Origin: Chthoniobacter sp. | GTDB taxonomy: Bacteria > Verrucomicrobiota > Verrucomicrobiia > Chthoniobacterales > Chthoniobacteraceae | Assembly (NCBI GenBank): GCA_021414005.1 | Contig: JAIOPH010000032.1 | Location: 1-64,000 of the forward strand | Direction: 5' to 3' | Length of the DNA: 64,000 nucleotides | Program-made: the position numbers and the translations under genes | Shown: piece by piece, positions 35,242 to 42,045 of the stretch | Position numbering within the stretch: position 1 is the first letter of the stretch | Layout of the letters: each line of letters starts with the position of its first letter | The notes under the pieces: model-generated | What the model was told of the DNA's origin: nothing | Seen by the model: only the letters and a program-made list of their open reading frames with translations | Database searches by the model: none

Positions 35242-36033
35242 ATGAACCAAACCTCCAACATCCTTGTAGCCGCGCGGCGTTTCGCTGCAGTGGCCGTCTT
35301 CGCCTTTGCTGCCGTCCAGTGTGCCACCGCCGAGATCGCGGTGAAAAGCGGGGACAAGATCGCTTTCCTCGGCGACTCCATCACGCAGGCCGGCTGGGGC
35401 AGCCAGACGGGTTATGTACGGCTGGTGATGTCGGGATTGGAGGCGAATGGGGTGAAGGCCGAGGCGGTACCCGCCGGGATCAGCGGCCACAAGTCCAACG
35501 ACATGCTGGGGCGGCTGGAGCGCGATGTACTTTCCAAAAAGCCGCAGTGGATGACGCTGAGCTGTGGCGTAAATGACGTGTGGCACGGCAAGAATGGCGT
35601 GGCCCTGGATGATGCCTCGCTGGCGGCGGGCGACTTCGGCGCGGGCGGCGCGGGGCGAGGAACCTACAAGAAAAACATCGCGGAGATCGTGGAGAAGGCG
35701 ACCGCGGCGGGTATTCAGGTGGTGATGCTGACGGCGACCGTTATTCAGGAGAAACTCGACAACGCGGAAAATGCGAAGCTGGCTCCCTACAACGAATACC
35801 TGCGTTCGCTGGCGAAGGAGAAGAAGCTGCGGATGGCGGACTTGAACGCGATGTTCCATGAGCGCATCACGGCCGAGAACAAGCCGGGGCAGAAAGTGCT
35901 GACCAGCGACGGTGTGCACATGGCCCGGGAGGGCGACAAGCTGATGGCGACCGGCGTGCTGCAGGCGATGGGCCTGAGTGCGGCGCAGATCAAGATCGCG
36001 CAGGATGCGTGGGTAGCCGCCACACCGAAGTAG
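35242..36033 (+). CDS. Secreted SGNH/GDSL esterase
   Basis: 263 residues, start ATG 35242 with signal peptide (FAAVAVFAFAAVQCATAE). SGNH blocks: IAFLGDSITQAGWG (S46), PAGISGHKSNDML (Gly), SCGVNDVWHG (Asn 111) and SDGVHMAREG (Asp/His). Probably a deacetylase or esterase of plant polysaccharide, the common role of this clade. Thirty bases before a Gfo/Idh/MocA oxidoreductase and read in the same direction. Confidence 0.9.
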   Translation: MNQTSNILVAARRFAAVAVFAFAAVQCATAEIAVKSGDKIAFLGDSITQAGWGSQTGYVRLVMSGLEANGVKAEAVPAGISGHKSNDMLGRLERDVLSKKPQWMTLSCGVNDVWHGKNGVALDDASLAAGDFGAGGAGRGTYKKNIAEIVEKATAAGIQVVMLTATVIQEKLDNAENAKLAPYNEYLRSLAKEKKLRMADLNAMFHERITAENKPGQKVLTSDGVHMAREGDKLMATGVLQAMGLSAAQIKIAQDAWVAATPK

Positions 36034-36063
36034 CCGCAGGTTTTTTCAACCTATCGAAATAGG

Positions 36064-37068
36064 ATGAAGATCGGACTGATCGGGCTGGGCGCGATGGGGC
36101 GCATGCATTTTGATTGCTGGCAGAAAAGCCCGCACGGAAAGCTTGTGGCGGTGAGTGATCGCAACCCGAAGCTGCTCGCCGGCGATTGGGGCGGGACGGA
36201 GTTCAACCTCGGCGACCAGGCCGCGGCGAAGGTTTCGTTCGATGGCATGGCCACGTTTCCCGAGGCGGAGCAGTTGCTCGCCGATCCCAACGTGGAGGCG
36301 GTGGACATTTGCATGCCCACGCCGTTTCACGCGCCGCTCTCCATCGCGGCGATGCGCGCCGGGAAGCATGTCTTTTGTGAAAAGCCGATGTCGCTCTCGC
36401 TCGCGGACTGCGTGGAGATGGAGCGCGTGGCGCAGGAGACCGGGCGGCGGCTCATGGTGGGACACTGCCTGCGCTATTGGCCGCAGTATGTGAAGGCGCA
36501 GGCGCTACTCGCCAGCGGGGAGTTCGGGCGTGCGGTGTACGCGAGCTTTCACCGCTCGGGCGCGGCACCGGCGTGGAGTGGCGATGCCTGGTATCTGCGC
36601 GGCGCCGAGAGCGGCGGTGTGCTCGACATGCACATTCACGATGTGGATGTGGCGCTGTGGTGGTTCGGCCGCCCGCAGTCCATCGCGACCACGGGACTCG
36701 TGACGCACGGCCTGCCACTGATCGTGGATGCCGCGTGGCATTATGAAGGTGGGCCCACCGTGCAATTGCACGGCTCGTGGGATCGTAATGGAGGCCCGTT
36801 TCGGCATGCGTTTCGGCTGGTCATGGAAAAGGCCACGCTGGTCCACGATCTTGCCGTGGACGCGAGCGCGCTGCAGCTCCTCCGCGAAGGAAAAACGGAG
36901 AATGTGCCGATCGAGGAAACGTCTGCCTATCAGGCCGAGCTCGATGATTTCGCCGCCTGCCTCGCTGCTGGCCGCGCGCCGGAGCGCATCACGCCGGCCG
37001 ACAGCCGCCTCGCCGTGGAAGTGGGTCTGGAAGAGCTGCGGCAGATCGGTGTTGGTGAGGGAAAGTGA
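36064..37068 (+). CDS. Gfo/Idh/MocA family oxidoreductase, cytoplasmic
   Basis: 334 residues without export signal. Rossmann opening MKIGLIGLGAMGRMHFDCW, NAD-site acidic residue in AVSDRNPK, the active EKP motif as HVFCEKPMSLSLADC, and ESGGVLDMHIHDVDVALWW with the His-rich catalytic helix. Likely acts on a sugar or inositol. GGATG spacing at the start (AGG seven bases before the ATG) is adequate. Shares only the general family with the Tat-exported relative at 7789-9168. Confidence 0.92.
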   Translation: MKIGLIGLGAMGRMHFDCWQKSPHGKLVAVSDRNPKLLAGDWGGTEFNLGDQAAAKVSFDGMATFPEAEQLLADPNVEAVDICMPTPFHAPLSIAAMRAGKHVFCEKPMSLSLADCVEMERVAQETGRRLMVGHCLRYWPQYVKAQALLASGEFGRAVYASFHRSGAAPAWSGDAWYLRGAESGGVLDMHIHDVDVALWWFGRPQSIATTGLVTHGLPLIVDAAWHYEGGPTVQLHGSWDRNGGPFRHAFRLVMEKATLVHDLAVDASALQLLREGKTENVPIEETSAYQAELDDFAACLAAGRAPERITPADSRLAVEVGLEELRQIGVGEGK

Positions 37069-37135
37069 GGGTTGGGTGGCGTCCGCCGAGCGGGAGACTT
37101 GCGCTGCGCACTTCCCCCGCTAGCCTTCGCCGCCC

Positions 37136-38308
37136 ATGAGTTCGCTGAACAAAAAATTCCCGCGCCTGCTGCCCGAGCCGATTCGCAAAGGGATGAAGGT
37201 CGCCGACCTCATCGACACGGCTTTCAAGGCCTACAATGGCGGACGCCTCGCGGAAGCGTGCCGCCTTTTCACCGGAAAGATGATCGCTGGCGAAGGCGTG
37301 GTGGGCATGTCGCTCACCGGCGCGCTCACGCCCGCGGGACTGGGCCGCTCGGCCATTGTTCCGCTGCTGAAAGCGGGTTTTGTGGACTGGATCATCTCGA
37401 CCGGCGCGAATCTCTATCACGATCTCCACTACGGCCTCGGCATGCATCTTTATGCCGGCTCGCCGTTTTTGAATGACGTGGATTTGCGCCGCGACGGCAT
37501 CATCCGCATCTACGACGTGCTCTTCGACTACGACGTGCTGCTCGATACCGACGCCTTCGTGCGGCATGTCATTCAGGGTTCCGAGTTTCAGCGGACGATG
37601 GGCAGCGACGAGTTTCACCACCTGCTCGGCAAATACGTGGCCGAGCGCGAGCGCACGCTGGGGATCAAGGAGACGAGCGTGCTCAGCGCCGCCTACCAAT
37701 ATGGCGTTCCCGTTTTCACCAGCTCGCCAGGCGACAGTTCGATCGGCATGAACGTGGCGGCGATGGCGCTGCGCGACTCGAAACTGCTGATCGACGTGAA
37801 CCGCGACGTGAACCAGACCGCGGCCATCGTCTATGGCGCTAAATCGGGCGGCGCGACTTCGAGCGTGTTCATTCTTGGCGGCGGGTCGCCGAAAAATTTC
37901 ATGCTCCAAACGGAGCCGCAGATTCAGGAGGTCATGGGCATCGAGGAGCGTGGGCACGACTACTTCCTGCAATGCACCGACGCGCGGCCCGACACCGGCG
38001 GGCTCAGCGGTGCGACGCCCGGCGAGGCGGTGAGCTGGGGCAAAATCGACCCGGAGAATCTGCCCGATTGCGTGGTCTGCTACGCGGACTCCACCATCAC
38101 GCTGCCGCTCATCACCGCCTACGCGCTGAGCAAGGCTGCGCCGCGCAAACCCAAGCGCCTCTACGCGCGCCGCGAGGCGCTCTACGCGAAGCTCCGCGAG
38201 CAGTATTTCAAACACGGGCAGGTCGCGAAAATCGAACACCGCACCGATATCGAAAAGAAGGCGAAGCGGGGACGCTCCGGACGCTCCGTCACCGGCACGA
38301 AACGCTGA
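37136..38308 (+). CDS. Deoxyhypusine synthase-like protein
   Basis: 390 residues of the DHS fold (NAD-dependent spermidine aminobutyl transfer). Landmarks MSLTGALTPAGLGRSAIVP, ISTGANLYHDLHYG, GGGSPKNFMLQTEPQ, DARPDTGGLSGATPGEAVSWGKI. Lys of the SWGKI motif, which forms the covalent intermediate in the eukaryotic enzyme, is present. The eukaryotic KHH motif reads KNF here, the form found in bacterial relatives. Bacteria lack eIF5A, so this likely makes homospermidine or another polyamine, or modifies some other protein. It ends 3 bases before the next gene. Confidence 0.9.
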   Translation: MSSLNKKFPRLLPEPIRKGMKVADLIDTAFKAYNGGRLAEACRLFTGKMIAGEGVVGMSLTGALTPAGLGRSAIVPLLKAGFVDWIISTGANLYHDLHYGLGMHLYAGSPFLNDVDLRRDGIIRIYDVLFDYDVLLDTDAFVRHVIQGSEFQRTMGSDEFHHLLGKYVAERERTLGIKETSVLSAAYQYGVPVFTSSPGDSSIGMNVAAMALRDSKLLIDVNRDVNQTAAIVYGAKSGGATSSVFILGGGSPKNFMLQTEPQIQEVMGIEERGHDYFLQCTDARPDTGGLSGATPGEAVSWGKIDPENLPDCVVCYADSTITLPLITAYALSKAAPRKPKRLYARREALYAKLREQYFKHGQVAKIEHRTDIEKKAKRGRSGRSVTGTKR

Positions 38309-38311
38309 GGG

Positions 38312-38890
38312 ATGGCCAAGCCCGACGCCCGCACCCTGCTCTTCGAGCGCATCCGCTCGCGCCCCGCAAAATTCGTCCACGTCTGCGGAGTTCCGTATGC
38401 GGTCACGCACGAGACGGCCGAGAATCCGGATGACGCCGACCATATTCATCTCACGCTCGAAGTCCCGCCGTATGGCCGCCTCCGCGCCGCGGTGAACACC
38501 TTCTCCCGCCTCAATCGCGCCGCCGGCTTCGACGCACGCATCCGCGTGGGCATCGTTTCTTCCACCTATGAAAAACGGCCCGAGCCCAGCCTCGAGGAAC
38601 TCCCCGGCCAGGACTACACGCAGCTCGAAGCGATCCTTCCAATCACCTACGAGCACTACGATCGGGAGCCGCTCGCGGAGTTGCTCATGGAGAAAATGAA
38701 GCGCGCCATTCGCGCCGATGTCTGGGGCGAGCTGTACGCGCGGGATCACCTCGGCATCCACCAAATCCACAGCCGGCGCGCGAGCTGCGCCGTGCCTCTC
38801 GACCTCCACAACCGCGACGGCGCGCTCCAACTTTACTACCCCGACAACACCTGCGAGCTGCTGCTCTTCAAATTTTGCGGCCAGCCGTAG
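38312..38890 (+). CDS. Hypothetical protein following the deoxyhypusine-synthase-like gene
   Basis: 192 residues, soluble, no signal. Balanced composition and long conserved-looking strings (KFVHVCGVPYAVTHETAE, QIHSRRASCAVPLDLHNRDG, LQLYYPDNTCELLLFKFCG) indicate a real protein, and the 3-base gap to the upstream stop suggests co-translation. The DAD-HIHL segment with two His and acidic residues could bind a metal. No family recognised. Being tightly linked to the polyamine-type enzyme, a related substrate role is possible. Confidence 0.7.
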   Translation: MAKPDARTLLFERIRSRPAKFVHVCGVPYAVTHETAENPDDADHIHLTLEVPPYGRLRAAVNTFSRLNRAAGFDARIRVGIVSSTYEKRPEPSLEELPGQDYTQLEAILPITYEHYDREPLAELLMEKMKRAIRADVWGELYARDHLGIHQIHSRRASCAVPLDLHNRDGALQLYYPDNTCELLLFKFCGQP

Positions 38891-38916
38891 CGCCAATCGA
38901 AAAGACCCATCCCGCC

Positions 38917-40314
38917 ATGCGCACCCTTCGCCACACCGACCCCGATTTTTCCGCCTCGCTCGCCGCGCTGAAACGCCACGCCGAAGCGCATCCGCAGGTG
39001 CGCGACACTGTGGCGAAAGTGCTGCACGCCGTGCGCGTGGAGGGTGATTCCGCGCTGCTGGAATTCACCGAACGCTTTGGCGGACCCCGGCTCAAGGCGA
39101 AGCAACTGCGCGTGACCGAGCGCCCGAAAGTGCCGACAGCCACGAAGGACGCCCTCGCCACCGCGCGGTCCAACGTCCTCGCTTTCGCCCGCAAAAGTCT
39201 GCGCGAAAGCTGGACCATGAAAAATGCCCAGGGCGCGGCGGTGGGCGAGCGCTTCGATCCGTTTCGGCGCGTGGGCATCTACGTGCCCGGCGGTACCGCA
39301 CCGCTGGTCTCCACGGCGGTGATGACCGTGACGCTCGCCGCCGCCGCGGGCGTGCCGGAGATCGTCGTGGCCACGCCGAGCGGGCTGGATGGAAAGGTGA
39401 ACGATGCCCTGCTTTTCGCGCTGGAATTTTGCGGAGCCACGGAGATCTACCGTGTGGGCGGAGCGCAGGCCGTGGCGGCTCTGGCTTACGGCACCGAGAG
39501 CATCGCGCCCGTGCAGAAAATTTTCGGCCCCGGCAACGCCTACGTCGTTGAGGCGAAGCGGCAGACCTTCGGCCATGTCGCCATCGACCTCCTGCCGGGG
39601 CCGAGCGAAATCCTCGTCCTCGCCGACGCCAGCGCGAATCCCGCGTGGATCGCCGCCGACCTCCTCGCGCAGGCCGAGCACGGCAAGGGCAGCTCGATCC
39701 TTTTCCTCACCAACTCGGTCAAGCTGCTCAAGTCCGTGGAGGCGCAAATCACCACGCAACTCGCCACGCTTTCGCGGCAGGATCACCTCGCCGGCGTGCT
39801 CGCCGACGGCTGCGCGCTGATCCTCGTAAAATCGCTGCGCGACGCCGTGGCGATTGCCAACGATTTTGCGCCCGAGCACGTCTCCGTGGTCACCAAGGAG
39901 GACGAAAAGATCGCCGCGCAGCTGAGCACTTCCGGGGCGATTTTCCTTGGCGGCTACTCTCCGGTCGCGGCGGGCGATTTCCTCGCCGGCCCCAGCCACA
40001 CGCTGCCGACCGGCGGAGCGGGCCGCAGCTTTCCCGGCCTGACGGTGGACATGTTTCAGCGCCGCACCAGCGTCGTGCAGTTCAGTCCGCAGGCGCTCCG
40101 CAAGTCCGTCGCCACGATTGCGAAGTTCAGCGAAATCGAAGGGCTCGACGCCCACGGCCGCAGAAAAGCGCTTGCAATCGCCGTCCGCCCCACGCATTTT
40201 CCCGCCCTCGCAGACGGGGTCTTAGCTCAGTTGGTAGAGCGCCGCAATGGCATTGCGGAGGTCAAGGGTTCGATCCCCTTAGGCTCCATTCCAATCGAAA
40301 GTTTCACTGGTTAG
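38917..40314 (+). CDS. hisD: Histidinol dehydrogenase, frame running into tRNA-Ala
   Basis: Oxidises histidinol to histidine through the aldehyde with two NAD and one Zn. ATG at 38917 (465 residues). Conserved blocks: GIYVPGGTAPLVSTAVM, YRVGGAQAVAALAYG, KIFGPGNAYV, LLPGPSEILVLAD, LLAQAEHGKGS (Zn-ligand Gln/His), PEHVSVVTK and AGPSHTLPTGG. The domain should end near SEIEGLDAHGRRKALAIAV (about residue 425), but there is no stop: the frame continues 30-plus residues through the whole of tRNA-Ala to TAG at 40312. The extension (LAQLVERRNGIAEVKG) is tRNA read in frame. No other his genes are present. Confidence 0.93.
   Translation: MRTLRHTDPDFSASLAALKRHAEAHPQVRDTVAKVLHAVRVEGDSALLEFTERFGGPRLKAKQLRVTERPKVPTATKDALATARSNVLAFARKSLRESWTMKNAQGAAVGERFDPFRRVGIYVPGGTAPLVSTAVMTVTLAAAAGVPEIVVATPSGLDGKVNDALLFALEFCGATEIYRVGGAQAVAALAYGTESIAPVQKIFGPGNAYVVEAKRQTFGHVAIDLLPGPSEILVLADASANPAWIAADLLAQAEHGKGSSILFLTNSVKLLKSVEAQITTQLATLSRQDHLAGVLADGCALILVKSLRDAVAIANDFAPEHVSVVTKEDEKIAAQLSTSGAIFLGGYSPVAAGDFLAGPSHTLPTGGAGRSFPGLTVDMFQRRTSVVQFSPQALRKSVATIAKFSEIEGLDAHGRRKALAIAVRPTHFPALADGVLAQLVERRNGIAEVKGSIPLGSIPIESFTG
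40216..40288 (+). tRNA. tRNA-Ala (anticodon GGC)
   Basis: 73 nucleotides: acceptor GGGGTCT/AGGCTCC (with two G-U pairs), D-arm GCTCAGTTGGTAGAGC, anticodon stem-loop CCGCA-ATGGCAT-TGCGG with GGC, T-arm AAGGGTTCGATCCCCTT, discriminator A. CCA is not encoded. The gene lies completely within the open frame of hisD on the same strand, so the tRNA must be excised from the hisD message or made from its own promoter. Confidence 0.96.
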
Positions 40315-40321
40315 GGGTGAT

Positions 40322-40398
40322 CTCGTAGCAGTTCCACGGCGCTACGGGCGTTGTCGATCGTGATCCAGACCATCGGCTGCCGCATGGCGGAATCGGCC
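40322..40398 (-). pseudogene. Fragment of a membrane-bound-dehydrogenase-type beta-propeller gene
   Basis: On the minus strand this reads ADSAMRQPMVWITIDNARSA then VELLR. The propeller gene at 62851-64000 encodes DSAMQQPMVWITNAKDRSP then AELL at the matching place, so about 24 codons are shared. No reading frame extends far on either side, so it is a leftover piece of a related gene. The remainder of 40315-40580 shows nothing clear. Confidence 0.55.
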
Positions 40399-40580
40399 GG
40401 GAGCGGTAGTGTCCGTGGAATCGAAGTGTTGCCAAAAAAAGCCGGGCCTCACGCGGCAAAAAGGTGCCGCCGGAATGGCCGGTTTCTTAGCGGTAAGGAC
40501 GCGGAAGGAAAGAAGCGCGAGGATCGTGCAAGGGTTGATTACATCAGTGATTACAGCGATGCCCGGATGGGTACCGCTTT

Positions 40581-42041
40581 TCAAGCGAGGATGTCTTTCA
40601 CCACTTTCCCATGCACGTCGGTGAGGCGACGTTCAATTCCGTTGTGGTAAAAGCTGAGGCGCTCGTGGTTGAGGCCGAGGATGTCCAGAATGGTGGCGTG
40701 AAAGTCATACACCGTGGCGATGTTTTCGACCGCCTTGTAGCCAAACTCGTCCGTCGCACCGTAGCTGAAGCCATGCTTCACGCCGGCCCCGGCGAGCCAC
40801 GCGGTGAAGCCGGCGGGGTTGTGATCGCGGCCACTCGCGCCTTTTTGAAACGTGGGCATGCGGCCGAATTCGGTGCACCAGACGACGAGCGTGTCGTCGA
40901 GCAAGCCGCGCTGCTTGAGATCGGCGAGCAGCGCGGCGGTCGGCTGGTCCATGACTTCGCCGTGCTTCAGGTATTGCTCGGCGAGCACTCTGTGGCCGTC
41001 CCAATTGCTCACGCCTTCGCCGCCGGTCTGGTAGGCACCATTGAAGAGCTGCACGAAACGCACGCCTTTCTCCACGAGCCGGCGCGCGAGGATGCAGTTG
41101 CGCGCGTAGGCGGCCTTGAGGTCCTTCACGGGGTTGCCCGCCTGGTCCGCTCCATACATTTTCAAAATGTGCGCGGGCTCGGAGGAAATGTCGGCGACCT
41201 CCGGGACGGAAAGCTGCATGCGCGCGGCGAGTTCGTAGCTGGAGATGCGCGCAGCGAGTTCGGAGTCGCCGGGGAAGCGCTCCAAGTGATGCCGGTTCTG
41301 CGCGATGATGAAAGCGCGCGTCGCCTCGTCCGTCGCGGGGGTAAACGCGGACGGGCGCGCGAGGTTGCGGAGCGGCCTGGTCGCGTTAAAGTCGGTGCCT
41401 TGATACGCCGCGGGGAGAAACCCGGGCCCCCAGAAATTGCCGGCCGATTGCGGCGCGCCGCGCGGGTCGGGGATGGCCACGTAGGCGGGCAGCGTGTCGT
41501 TTTCGCTGCCCAGCGCGTAGGTCGTCCACGCGCCCATGCTGGGGAAGCCATCGAGCGTGAAGCCCGTGGCCATGAAGTTCTCGCCGGGGCCGTGCGTGTT
41601 CGTTTTGCCGGTGAGCGAATGGATGAAGCACATCTCGTCGGCCAGCGCACCGAGATGCGGGACGAGATCGGAAACCATCTTGCCGCTCTGCCCGCGCGGG
41701 CGGAACTCCCACGGGCTCTTGTGCAAATTTCCCTGCTCGCCTTGAAAGGTGATGAGTCCCGCTGCGCCCGGCATCGGCTGGCCGTGGCGCTTGGTGAGTT
41801 CGGGTTTGAAATCGAACGTATCCATCTGGCTCACGCCGCCGGAGCAGAAGATCATGAGCACCCGCTTCGCCCGCGGGGGAAAATGCGCGGGCCGCGTGGC
41901 GTTCGGGTTGGCGGGATTGATCTCCGGTCGGATCGGCGCGCCGAGTGTGTGCCCGCGCCCGAGCAAATGCGCGAGCGCGATGCCGCCGAGCCCGGTGGCG
42001 GTGTGGGCGAGAAAACCGCGGCGGCTGAGGAATGGGTGCAT
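40581..42041 (-). CDS. DUF1501 protein, Tat-type signal
   Basis: 486 residues from the ATG at 42041. Twin-arginine signal (FLSRRGFLAHTATGLGGIA) at the start. Family blocks: FCSGGVSQMDTFDFKPELTK, HLGALADEMCFIHSL, GFPSMGAWTTYALGSEN, VVWCTEFGRMP, GASGRDHNPAGFTAWLAGAG and the terminal HERLSFYHNGIERRLTDVHG. Partner of the DUF1549/1553 gene upstream (stop 4 bases before this start). Close relative of the neighbouring 44871-46238 gene, which ends with the same block. Confidence 0.95.
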   Translation of the reverse strand: MHPFLSRRGFLAHTATGLGGIALAHLLGRGHTLGAPIRPEINPANPNATRPAHFPPRAKRVLMIFCSGGVSQMDTFDFKPELTKRHGQPMPGAAGLITFQGEQGNLHKSPWEFRPRGQSGKMVSDLVPHLGALADEMCFIHSLTGKTNTHGPGENFMATGFTLDGFPSMGAWTTYALGSENDTLPAYVAIPDPRGAPQSAGNFWGPGFLPAAYQGTDFNATRPLRNLARPSAFTPATDEATRAFIIAQNRHHLERFPGDSELAARISSYELAARMQLSVPEVADISSEPAHILKMYGADQAGNPVKDLKAAYARNCILARRLVEKGVRFVQLFNGAYQTGGEGVSNWDGHRVLAEQYLKHGEVMDQPTAALLADLKQRGLLDDTLVVWCTEFGRMPTFQKGASGRDHNPAGFTAWLAGAGVKHGFSYGATDEFGYKAVENIATVYDFHATILDILGLNHERLSFYHNGIERRLTDVHGKVVKDILA

Positions 42042-42045
42042 GGCG

